Shown one piece after another: positions 1 through 6,355 of a stretch of 6,731 nucleotides of DNA. The stretch's first letter is position 1. Each line of letters begins with the position of its first letter. Origin of the DNA: Lysobacteraceae bacterium (lineage in GTDB: Bacteria; Pseudomonadota; Gammaproteobacteria; Steroidobacterales; Steroidobacteraceae); contig JAAYXG010000126.1 in assembly GCA_012516015.1 (NCBI GenBank), positions 1 to 6,731 of the forward strand, written 5' to 3'. The notes beneath the pieces were generated by a model that saw only the letters and a list, made by a program, of their open reading frames with translations, was not told the DNA's origin and made no database searches. The position numbers and the translations under genes are program-made.

Positions 1-966
1 AGCCTCGTCGCGATCTCGAAGCATGCAGCACACCTGTCGAGCCTCTATCGGCTGGTTCCGCAACCCTGGAGCTTGGTGAGGCAGCTCATCGAGAAGCATC
101 GCACGTACGACATAGCCCGACGGCATCGCATTCCGTGTCCGCGCCTCATCATGGCATCCACGGTCGATGAATGCGTTGCGTTCGCGAGGCAGATTGGTTT
201 TCCCTGCTTGCTCAAGCCGTCCGTAGGGCACTTGTTCTACAAGCGCTTTCGCCAAAAGATGATCATGGTGAACAGCGAACGCGAGCTGCTCTCGCACGTG
301 GACCTCATCGGCGGCGATCGCTCGATCATGTTGTGCGAGTACATACCCGGTGGCGACGAGTGCGGTGCGAACTACAACTCGTTCGCGCTGCAAGGTAAGG
401 CGCTTTACGAGTTCACGGCGGAGAAGGTGCGCAACAAGCCGCGGCTCATCGGCTTTCCGACCGTGGTGCGAAGCGTCGTCATGCCGGAAGTGCAGATGCT
501 CGGGCGGCGTGTGCTTGCGGCCTTTGGGATCGAAGATTTTTCCTGTACGGAGTTCAAGCTCGATCCGCGCGATGGGCAGTATAAGCTCATGGAGGTCAAT
601 GCGCGACCGAACTACTCGGGCGCACTCGCCGTCGCCTGCGGCATCGATTTCCCCGTGCTGAGCTATCAGCGCGCGTTGGGTTTGCCGCTCGAGCGCTTGC
701 CCTCACGGCAGACGGAGAACGTCGTATGGATCGACGAGGAGCGAGACGTGCGTGGCGTCGTGCGCGCCATGGGGCGAGGCGCAGCAGAGGCGAGGCGCTA
801 TATCGAGCCGTATCGCGCTCGGAAAGTGTTCGCGGTGTTCCGCGCCGACGACCCGCTGCCGACGATGGCACTCGCGCGTACGAGCATCGCGTCGTTGCTG
901 CGCAAGGACGAAGCGCACCGCGCGGCGCGATCGGTCCGTCAGTCTTCGGCGCAGCCGGAAATATGA
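1..966 (+). CDS. ATP-grasp carboxylate-amine ligase, 5'-truncated by the window edge
   Basis: Partial gene. The frame is open from base 1, and the 24 residues before the TTG at 73 already look like family sequence, so the true start lies left of the window. ATP-grasp enzymes join a carboxylate to an amine, using ATP through an acyl-phosphate; the substrates here are unknown. Visible motifs: an IPCP segment opening the ATP-grasp domain (about 130-145); the nucleotide-binding lysine strand FPCLLKPS (199-222); EYIPGGDECGANY (340-375), the acidic strand that usually contacts adenine; and MEVNARPNYSG (589-621), whose Glu and Asn are the expected metal ligands. The last ~85 residues are a basic tail outside the core. 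The fold resembles the predicted COG3919/D-aspartate-ligase-like group often found in polysaccharide loci. It converges on the flippase gene, overlapping it by 28 bases, which fits a role in modifying a surface glycan. Family confidence is high; the pathway is inference. Confidence 0.85.
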   Translation, partial: SLVAISKHAAHLSSLYRLVPQPWSLVRQLIEKHRTYDIARRHRIPCPRLIMASTVDECVAFARQIGFPCLLKPSVGHLFYKRFRQKMIMVNSERELLSHVDLIGGDRSIMLCEYIPGGDECGANYNSFALQGKALYEFTAEKVRNKPRLIGFPTVVRSVVMPEVQMLGRRVLAAFGIEDFSCTEFKLDPRDGQYKLMEVNARPNYSGALAVACGIDFPVLSYQRALGLPLERLPSRQTENVVWIDEERDVRGVVRAMGRGAAEARRYIEPYRARKVFAVFRADDPLPTMALARTSIASLLRKDEAHRAARSVRQSSAQPEI

Positions 967-2171
967 GTGCGCGGGCGGAAGCGTTCGTTCCAGGCGGCAA
1001 GGGCGAGCACGGTGACGCACGACGCGTAGGCCAGCCATCCTAATCCGATCGCGTAGATGACCACGGTCAAGCCGTGCTCGCGTACGCCGAATGCGGCCAA
1101 CACCGACACGAGAAGCGCGAGCCAGCCTGCGACACCCATTGCAAGCAACAGACGCTCGCTACCGAGCGCCGAGACGACCGCCGCGGCAAAGGCCTGCCAG
1201 ATGCGCACGAAACCGACGACGATCACTGCCGCGACGAGGCCGTTCGGTAAGTCGTACCGGTTTTCGAGCGGGACGGCGAAGATGAAGGGCATTACGATCG
1301 CAATCGCCGCCGCCGCGAACACGGCCAAGCCGAACACCGCCAGCGCTTCGCTGCGCAGCACCTGAAGCGCCCGTGCTCGATCGGGGGTTGCTCGCAGCCG
1401 CGGCGTAAGCGTGTAGCCGGCGCCTACTTGTAGCATGCGAAAGGCGGAGCCCGCGATCGCGGCAACGACGGCATACGTCGCGAGCTCCTCGAACGACAGC
1501 ACTTTGCCGACGGCCAAGCGATCGACTTGGAAGAACACGTTCGCCGCGAGCAAGTGCACTGCCGCGCCGAGGGTCTCGGTGGACAGCAATGAAAAGTGTG
1601 CCGGCGAGTCGAGATCCCGGTGCGAGGCTCGCCACGCGAGCGCCCATCCGATGCCGCTCGTGATCACGTAGCTCGCAAGGACGATCGCGATCACGGTCGT
1701 GCTTGCCGGATTCGCGAGCAGCAGCACGATCGGCACGCTCGCGAGCAGCACCCAGTTCTGGCTCTGGCTGAGCAACAATGAAATGCCGAATTTCTGTGCC
1801 GACTGGAAGAACGCGCCGGCGACGCGTCCGAGCGCTGCGAACAAGATGGTCGCCGCCAGCAACGCGGGGAGACCTGAGCTCAGCGGATAGAGTCTCGTTG
1901 CGGCCCATACGACCATGACAGTGAGTACGATGCCCGGCACGAGCGACTGCGCGAGCAGGCGGGGGCTCGGCGCCAATCCGCGGCGTGTAATTAGGATCGG
2001 GAGGCCGAGCACCGCGATCGTCGCGCCCACTTGGATCAACGACAGCGCGAGGGAGAGCTCGCCGAACTGAACGGGCGGCAGTATGCGTGCGAGCAGGAGA
2101 TTTGCGATCGCAAAACCCGCGCCGCCAGCGGCGAGCATCGTCGCCGTGCGTAGCGCGGGTGACTTCAGCAT
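939..2171 (-). CDS. Polysaccharide/oligosaccharide flippase (Wzx/MVF-like membrane protein)
   Basis: A protein of 410 residues, nearly all hydrophobic segments, about 12 predicted by eye. This class moves lipid-linked sugar units across the inner membrane during O-antigen, capsule or exopolysaccharide synthesis. Family signs: an N-terminal helix ending in LLLARILPPVQFGELSLALS (residues 25-44), then GLPILITRRG (56-65), where flippases usually have a G-L-P and a basic turn. NVFFQVDRLAVGKVLSFEEL (211-230) is the typical central motif with Gln-x-Asp-Arg. The length is at the short end for the family (about 420-500). The ATG at 2171 places the first helix where it is expected, but it has no good ribosome binding site. 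A better one lies about 60 bases upstream and serves only non-standard codons (see the separate entry). The 3' end overlaps the convergent ATP-grasp gene. The specific sugar substrate cannot be read from sequence. Confidence 0.88.
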   Translation of the reverse strand: MLKSPALRTATMLAAGGAGFAIANLLLARILPPVQFGELSLALSLIQVGATIAVLGLPILITRRGLAPSPRLLAQSLVPGIVLTVMVVWAATRLYPLSSGLPALLAATILFAALGRVAGAFFQSAQKFGISLLLSQSQNWVLLASVPIVLLLANPASTTVIAIVLASYVITSGIGWALAWRASHRDLDSPAHFSLLSTETLGAAVHLLAANVFFQVDRLAVGKVLSFEELATYAVVAAIAGSAFRMLQVGAGYTLTPRLRATPDRARALQVLRSEALAVFGLAVFAAAAIAIVMPFIFAVPLENRYDLPNGLVAAVIVVGFVRIWQAFAAAVVSALGSERLLLAMGVAGWLALLVSVLAAFGVREHGLTVVIYAIGLGWLAYASCVTVLALAAWNERFRPRTHISGCAED

Positions 2172-2419
2172 GCCCGCTGTCGGAGCGAGCTTGTACAGTC
2201 GACGAGCGGCTTCCAGTGCTATTGGTGTTCTCCCTTGACTCTTGCGCTTGATCGCGCTCAGCGATGCGAAGTCCTGCGCGCGAGTCTTTGTTCCGCCGGA
2301 GCCGCTTGAGCTGCCGCGCCCGCTCGAGCGCCGCCTGATGACGAAGACGACCGACGGCCTACAGTGACGGGATCACATGGAAAGAGAGCCGTCCGCCTGT
2401 CGGCCCCGCCCGTCGAGCT
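2172..2419. other. Intergenic/leader region between orphan gene and flippase gene
   Basis: These 248 bases separate the stop of the unrecognised minus-strand gene from the flippase ATG. On the minus strand the flippase frame stays open through most of it, back to a TGA at 2378-2376, and the translation is basic and Ser/Gly-rich (for example RRRSSGRGSSSGSGG). That composition does not look like flippase protein, so most of it is probably untranslated. I see no clear hairpin terminator after the orphan gene and no convincing promoter hexamers. The only strong signal is the Shine-Dalgarno-like site at 2229-2236. Confidence 0.5.
2229..2236 (-). promoter_or_regulatory. Candidate ribosome binding site without a standard start codon
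   Basis: The minus strand reads AAGGGAGA here, a good Shine-Dalgarno match. In the flippase frame the next codons at sensible distances are ATA (first base 2222, 6 bases from the end of the motif) and CTG (first base 2216). Neither is a common start. Use of either would add 15 to 17 residues before the annotated ATG (CTG: LEAARRLYKLAPTAG). Either a rare start codon is used, or the site is fortuitous and the ATG at 2171 is used. Confidence 0.4.
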
Positions 2420-3322
2420 CTAAAGGACATTCACTTGCGCGGCCAGGTACACGACCTTTGCCCATAGTCGGGCACGGAAGTAACTCCACGAGTCGAAAGA
2501 CATCAACAACGGAATGTCGACTTCATCGCCGGATTGGTGCCCGGAGATGCGCACGCCGAGCGATACGATCACAGGGTTGCCAGGTTCGATATGCGTACCG
2601 ACCTCGAGCGCAGAGGGAGATAGGAAACCGCTCGGCGTGACGAGATCGAGCGTCTCCGACTCGTGCTCCCAGAGCACGGCCTCGTTTCGCATCGCGTTTG
2701 CCCCGTCCAGAAGATGCGCGACCGAAAGATAAACCGCACCGCGGCTGTACGCGGAAAGCCACTGGCCGGTGACAAGAGACTCGGCGTCGTACTGAACGAA
2801 CGGCTTCAGGAATACGTTCGCCGGAGCGCTCGAATCGATTACCAAGCGTAGACAAGCTTCGGCGGCACGATTTCCTTCGGCATTTCTATCATGGGCGATC
2901 GTGACCGTCAGCTCGCCTTTGTGGCGATTTGCTGCGGCCTCCGCCTTGGGGCCTGCCGTGGGTCCCTCGATCTGAGCGTCGAAGGGCGGTCCGAAGACAT
3001 TCATGCCCGGATCGAGGGGCCAGAACCAATGCAGCGGGAAATCGCCGGGCTTCTTGAATACGGACATCTCGTTGGGCTCGACCAAGGCCCTGTAGGCGGC
3101 GCTCGATTCCTTCAAAGCGGAAACGACGCGCGAGTCGCTCTCCAGTTGTTTGTAGAGACCTGCAAGCCCGCGCCATCGGCGGCGATTCGCCTCGCCGAAC
3201 AACTGGGCCCTCGAGACCGAGGATCGGAACGCCTCGGCGTCGTGCGTGAGCTGCGCGTCACGAAGCTGACTTGCCGAGGCGGTGAATCGGTGAACGATCG
3301 GTTGGTCGACAGGTGTGTCCAT
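2420..3322 (-). CDS. Hypothetical protein, 300 residues, unrecognised family
   Basis: I do not recognise this protein. The ATG at 3322 was chosen because AAGGAG lies 8 bases upstream. The frame is open further, to a GTG at 3478, but that extension has no comparable binding site and reads like leader DNA. No signal peptide or membrane helix is visible, so it is probably cytoplasmic. Residues 1-90 look helical and charged (RRRWRGLAGLYKQLESDSR, 47-65). Residues 91-130 form a Pro/Gly/aromatic-rich linker including HWFWPLDPGMNVFGPPF (98-114). Residues 136-300 alternate short hydrophobic stretches with turns (GELTVTIAH, AYSRGAVYLSVAHLL, NPVIVSLGVRISG, EVDIPLLMSF), which suggests a beta-rich domain. 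The protein ends in a hydrophobic strand, VVYLAAQVNVL. No catalytic motif is evident. It stands divergent to the phosphotransferase gene at 3681, with 358 bases between them. Coding status is well supported by the RBS, length and composition; function is unknown. Confidence 0.75.
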   Translation of the reverse strand: MDTPVDQPIVHRFTASASQLRDAQLTHDAEAFRSSVSRAQLFGEANRRRWRGLAGLYKQLESDSRVVSALKESSAAYRALVEPNEMSVFKKPGDFPLHWFWPLDPGMNVFGPPFDAQIEGPTAGPKAEAAANRHKGELTVTIAHDRNAEGNRAAEACLRLVIDSSAPANVFLKPFVQYDAESLVTGQWLSAYSRGAVYLSVAHLLDGANAMRNEAVLWEHESETLDLVTPSGFLSPSALEVGTHIEPGNPVIVSLGVRISGHQSGDEVDIPLLMSFDSWSYFRARLWAKVVYLAAQVNVL

Positions 3323-3330
3323 GACGTTTT

Positions 3331-3336
3331 CTCCTT
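3331..3336 (-). promoter_or_regulatory. Ribosome binding site of the orphan gene
   Basis: The minus strand reads AAGGAG, 8 bases before the ATG at 3322-3320. It decides the start in favour of the 300-residue form over in-frame upstream starts (GTG at 3478 and several ATGs in between). Confidence 0.8.
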
Positions 3337-3468
3337 GCTTGGGGTGCGGAAATCGTTTGTCTTCACAAGGAACTCGGTTGATCGGATCGAGCGCATCCGA
3401 AGCGCGCATCGCTGAATCATCCTTGATGGAAGTCATGGTCACACCCGGATCTGTAACTGTCATCGTAC

Positions 3469-3508
3469 TGAGGTACACACGAGTGTTCGCCGAACGGGCC
3501 GTACCTCA
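3469..3508. repeat. Nested inverted repeat, possible operator or hairpin
   Basis: An 8-base perfect outer repeat, TGAGGTAC (3469-3476) and GTACCTCA (3501-3508), encloses a second short inverted repeat, GTTCG-C-CGAAC (3485-3495). The centres of the two differ by only about 1.5 bases. It lies in the divergent region, roughly 150 bases upstream of the orphan gene's ATG and about 175 bases upstream of the phosphotransferase start. It could bind a dimeric regulator or form a cruciform or RNA hairpin. No T-tract follows it, so a terminator is unlikely. Confidence 0.5.
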
Positions 3509-3680
3509 ACGAGGGCTACGTCTAGCGCGCCGCACCGCTCGCCAGCCGTCGTCTTACCTTTCGCCGTGCATCGCTTTCAAACGTCGTGAACATAAGGGCG
3601 AATACCGGTCTTCCTCAGGATGATCCGCGAGACGCAGCGCAACGCCGCGTCAGGCATACTCCTGTCTTACCGCCGAGCGG

Positions 3681-4700
3681 TTGCACGCCGTGGACGTCAC
3701 GCTAGAGAAGAAAATTCGTGCCCTGCGTTCGGGCGCCGCTTACGAATCGACGGGAGAGCCGATCGAAGCGATCGAAACCCACTTCGCGTGGGTTTTCTTG
3801 AGTGCATCCCATGCCTACAAGATGAAGAAGCCGCTGCGTTGGCACGGCCTCGACTTCACGACGCTGGCTGCACGCAAGCACAGCTGCGAGGAAGAGGTGC
3901 GGCTCAACCGGAGATTGGCGCCGAGCGTCTATCTGGGCGCCGTGCCGCTGGTTTGCCGGGAAGATGGTACGCTGCACGTCGGCGGAGCGGGGCACATCGT
4001 CGATTGGCTGGTCGTAATGCGTCGATTGCCCTCGCACTTGATGCTCGATCATGCGATTGCGGCCGGGACCGCAGCGACGTTGCCGGTCGAGTCCGTGGGG
4101 GAGCTGCTGGCCGATTTCTACGAGCGGCAACCGCCGATCGATTTTTCCCCGAGCGCGTATGTGCATCGGATGACGGCGGCCATCGAGCTCGACCTCGCCG
4201 AGCTGAGCGCACCCGACTTGAACCTTCCTCGACGCTTCGTCGGCTCGGTCGCCGACGAAGCGCAGGAGGCTTGCGGGCGTGTGCGCGCCGATCTCGAGAG
4301 CCGCGCTCGAGAACGTCGCATCGTCGAAGGGCATGGTGACGTGCGTCCCGAGCACGTGTGCTTGAGCGATCCGCCTTGCATCATCGATGCGCTCGAGTTT
4401 TCGCTGGACTTGCGTACGATCGATCCCGGAGAAGAGCTCGCGTACCTGAGCATCGAATGCGAGCGTTTGGGCGATATCTCTCCCGCCGAACGCGTGCTGG
4501 ATCGCTACCTGCAAGTCTCGCGCGATCCGATTCCGGAGCGGCTGATCGATTTCTATCGTTGCCGACGCGCCATGGTGCGCGCGAAGCTGGTTGCGTGGCG
4601 TCTTCGAGATCCTGCCTTACGTGAGGATCCGTCTTGGGGCGAACGCGTGCAAGCCTACCTCACGAAGGCGCATGAATACGCGGGTCGCGTCCTGGGCTAG
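3681..4700 (+). CDS. APH-fold phosphotransferase, stand-alone COG2187-type domain
   Basis: A protein of 339 residues from the TTG at 3681; a GTG at 3690 (336 residues) is an equally good start, as neither has a strong ribosome binding site. The protein matches the aminoglycoside-phosphotransferase/choline-kinase fold of COG2187, small-molecule kinases of mostly unknown substrate. Visible features: IETHFAWVFLSASHAYKMKK (31-50), the family's N-terminal segment, with the probable ATP-binding lysine in YKMKK; CEEEVRLNRRLAPSVYLGAV (69-88), another family hallmark; the catalytic loop HGDVRPEHVCL (218-228) with catalytic Asp220; and IIDALEF (234-240), whose Asp is the expected metal ligand. Many family members carry a C-terminal P-loop kinase domain, bringing them to about 500 residues. 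Here the protein ends after the APH domain and no P-loop follows. Its 3' end overlaps the PRPP synthetase gene tail-to-tail by 41 bases. The substrate is unknown and resistance activity should not be assumed. Confidence 0.88.
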   Translation: MHAVDVTLEKKIRALRSGAAYESTGEPIEAIETHFAWVFLSASHAYKMKKPLRWHGLDFTTLAARKHSCEEEVRLNRRLAPSVYLGAVPLVCREDGTLHVGGAGHIVDWLVVMRRLPSHLMLDHAIAAGTAATLPVESVGELLADFYERQPPIDFSPSAYVHRMTAAIELDLAELSAPDLNLPRRFVGSVADEAQEACGRVRADLESRARERRIVEGHGDVRPEHVCLSDPPCIIDALEFSLDLRTIDPGEELAYLSIECERLGDISPAERVLDRYLQVSRDPIPERLIDFYRCRRAMVRAKLVAWRLRDPALREDPSWGERVQAYLTKAHEYAGRVLG

Positions 4701-5643
4701 CCGAGCTCGACAACGCTGCAATCGTGCGCGCGAAGAGCGGCGCGACCGAGCACACCCTGAGTTTGTCGGGCAGAAACGTATCGAACGGCGGTCTGATCGG
4801 AAGCGAGTCGCTCACGAGCACCGCATCGGGCCCCTCGGATTCGAACAGGCACGCGGCAGCGGGTTGGAATGCCGCATGGCTCGCGAGCGCGAGCACGCGG
4901 CGGGCGCCGGCGCGGCGCGCCGCGGTCGCAGCGCGCAGGATCGTCGTGCCCGAGGCGATCATGTCGTCGAAAATCAGCACGTCTCGCGCCGCGACCTCGC
5001 CCACGAGCGTCTCACCGGACACGACGCCTTTCGCACGGCGCTTCTCCATGAAGGCAAATCCGACGTCGCTCTGAAGACGCGCCGCGAGCGTTTCGCGGAA
5101 TCGCTGCGCGCGTTTGATGCCGCCGGCGTCGGGCGATGCGACCACGACGCCGTCGCCGCTCAGCTCGTGCGCGAGTGCATCGGCAAACGTGCTCATTGCC
5201 TCGATGCGGGTCGTCGTGCAGCGAAAAGCATTGTCGAATGCGGCCTCGTTGTGAACATCGAGCACGATGACCCGATCGATTCTTACCGCTTCGAACATCG
5301 CCGCCAGGTAGCGCGTGGTCGTCGGATCGTTCGGCTGCGTGCGGCGATCCTTGCGCGCGTATGCCAAGTAGGGGAGGCACGCCGTCACTCGCGCGGCGCC
5401 GGCATCCTTCAGGCTGCCGGCGAAGAACAGCAGACGACACAGCTTGTCGTTCGCCGATGCATGCTCATCGCCGCAAAGGTTCTGGATCACGAACACGTCC
5501 TGTCCTGTCACATCCTCGAGCGCCCGCATCTTGTGCTCGCCGCCGTCGAACTCGCGCTCTTCGCTCGCTCCGAGAGACACGTTCAGGTGTCGAGCGATCT
5601 CGCGCGCGAAAGGCGCCGAATGGTTGGGGCTGAACAGCAGCAT
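4660..5643 (-). CDS. Ribose-phosphate pyrophosphokinase (PRPP synthetase), divergent type
   Basis: A cytoplasmic protein of 327 residues, expected to transfer pyrophosphate from ATP to ribose 5-phosphate to give PRPP. Two tandem phosphoribosyltransferase folds are visible. Motifs: EFDGGEHKMR (31-40); PYLAYARKDRR (91-101), the ATP-binding loop; DVHNEAAF (129-136), with the conserved active-site His131; SPDAGGIKRA (170-179); Lys201 in EKRRAKG, at the catalytic flexible loop; and VLIFDDMIASGTT (222-234), the ribose-phosphate loop. Length is close to the usual 310-320. It is atypical in that DPTTTRY (106-112) replaces the common PITAK segment and DVHN replaces DLHA, as in a divergent subgroup I recall next to phosphoribosyltransferase genes. 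It is therefore probably not the housekeeping copy. GGAGGA lies 4 bases before the ATG. The upstream phosphoribosyltransferase gene ends 52 bases away on the same strand, suggesting one operon. Confidence 0.9.
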   Translation of the reverse strand: MLLFSPNHSAPFAREIARHLNVSLGASEEREFDGGEHKMRALEDVTGQDVFVIQNLCGDEHASANDKLCRLLFFAGSLKDAGAARVTACLPYLAYARKDRRTQPNDPTTTRYLAAMFEAVRIDRVIVLDVHNEAAFDNAFRCTTTRIEAMSTFADALAHELSGDGVVVASPDAGGIKRAQRFRETLAARLQSDVGFAFMEKRRAKGVVSGETLVGEVAARDVLIFDDMIASGTTILRAATAARRAGARRVLALASHAAFQPAAACLFESEGPDAVLVSDSLPIRPPFDTFLPDKLRVCSVAPLFARTIAALSSSASPGRDPRIHAPS

Positions 5644-5647
5644 CGTG

Positions 5648-5653
5648 TCCTCC
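5648..5653 (-). promoter_or_regulatory. Ribosome binding site of the PRPP synthetase gene
   Basis: The minus strand reads GGAGGA, 4 bases before the ATG at 5643. It is the strongest Shine-Dalgarno site in the window and supports this start and independent translation of the second gene of the pair. Confidence 0.8.
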
Positions 5654-5669
5654 GAGGGCTTCGTATGTC

Positions 5670-5691
5670 CCGGTCATACTACAGCGACCGG
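5670..5691 (-). repeat. Short inverted repeat between the two operon genes
   Basis: CCGGTC (5670-5675) and GACCGG (5686-5691) are separated by 10 bases. In the minus-strand mRNA this forms a small 6-bp hairpin just after the phosphoribosyltransferase stop and before the PRPP synthetase binding site. It has no T-tract, so it is more likely a processing or stability element, or chance, than a terminator. Confidence 0.35.
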
Positions 5692-5695
5692 CATG

Positions 5696-6355
5696 CTATC
5701 CATCGCTTTGGCGGGACATTTCCGCTGCCGCACGTTCGAGGAGGTCCGTGACTTCTTCATCCGTCGTTTGAGAAAAATCCGCATACCATTCGCCGACGGA
5801 GTAGAACAGGCTCGGTTGCTCCAGGCAAACGAGCTCGTCAGCTTCCCGCGCCAATATCGCACAAGCTTCCGACGATGCGACGGGGAGCGCGACTACGATT
5901 CGGTCCGCTTCGAGCTGGCGCAACGCGCGGACGGCCGCAAGCATGCTGGCACCCGTCGCTGCGCCGTCGTCCACGAGTATGACGATGCGCTTCCTGAGGC
6001 TCCAGGCCGGTCGGCCAGCGCGATACAGTCGTTCGCGACGCGTGAGCTCTGCCTGCTCGCGGGCCTCGATGCTCCGCAATGCTTCTTGGCTCACCAGAGC
6101 GGTCAGGTGTTCGTTCCACACCGTGACGCCACCCGAGGCGATTGCGCCGATGGCGAGCTCGGGATGACCTGGCGCACCGAGCTTGCGCACGATCATCACA
6201 TCGAGCGGTGCCGACAGACTTCGAGCGACCTCGAAGGCAACCGGCACGCCGCCGCGCGGCAAGCCGAGGACGACGACGTCGTTTCGAGAACGAAATGTTT
6301 TCAGACGCGAGGCGAGCTCGCGTCCCGCGGCCGTTCTGTTCGCAAAGCGGCTCAT
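5696..6355 (-). CDS. Predicted phosphoribosyltransferase (COG1926-type)
   Basis: A cytoplasmic protein of 219 residues with a type I phosphoribosyltransferase fold. LGLPRGGVPVAFEVA (30-44) is the loop near the pyrophosphate site. VRKLGAPGHPELAIGAIA (56-73) is a hallmark of the COG1926 group. RIVILVDDGAATGASM (123-138) is the PRPP-binding loop with the paired aspartates. FYSVGEWYADFSQTTDEEV (184-202) is the usual C-terminal signature. Members are annotated as predicted phosphoribosyltransferases and their base substrate is not established. Length is normal for the family. The ATG at 6355 is preceded at 7 bases by a modest GGCGGAA. The PRPP synthetase gene follows on the same strand, so a maker and a user of PRPP, or an enzyme running the reverse reaction, are probably co-expressed. 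No truncation or missing motif is seen. Confidence 0.88.
   Translation of the reverse strand: MSRFANRTAAGRELASRLKTFRSRNDVVVLGLPRGGVPVAFEVARSLSAPLDVMIVRKLGAPGHPELAIGAIASGGVTVWNEHLTALVSQEALRSIEAREQAELTRRERLYRAGRPAWSLRKRIVILVDDGAATGASMLAAVRALRQLEADRIVVALPVASSEACAILAREADELVCLEQPSLFYSVGEWYADFSQTTDEEVTDLLERAAAEMSRQSDG

Larger units (their letters stand above)
3323..3680. other. Divergent intergenic region
   Basis: These 358 bases lie between two genes transcribed away from each other, so the region should hold promoters for both. I could not find convincing sigma-70 hexamers on either strand. It is locally less GC-rich than the genes, notably around 3340-3370 and 3575-3600. It contains a nested inverted repeat at 3469-3508 (listed separately). 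Open frames inside it have no supported ribosome binding site, and I do not call a gene here. Confidence 0.5.

Noticed and set aside
3323..3478. In-frame N-terminal extension of the orphan protein from GTG 3478
   Set aside because: There is no good ribosome binding site for it, whereas AAGGAG stands 8 bases before the ATG at 3322.
3620..4339. Plus-strand frame of 239 codons overlapping the start of the phosphotransferase gene
   Set aside because: Its sequence is mostly Arg/Ala/Gly with no motif and it is displaced by the well-supported frame starting at 3681.
3702..4514. Minus-strand open frame of 270 codons opposite the phosphotransferase gene
   Set aside because: The plus strand has the HGDVRPEH catalytic loop and other family segments; this frame has only shadow-like composition.
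3681..4700. Calling the APH-fold gene an aminoglycoside-resistance gene
   Set aside because: The motifs are those of the COG2187 group, not of characterised resistance kinases; there is no resistance-gene context or mobile element.
4591..5751. Long plus-strand open frame of 386 codons antisense to the PRPP synthetase gene
   Set aside because: It is Arg/His/Ala-rich with no family motif and lies opposite a gene with a complete PRPP synthetase motif set and a strong ribosome binding site. It is a GC-rich shadow frame.
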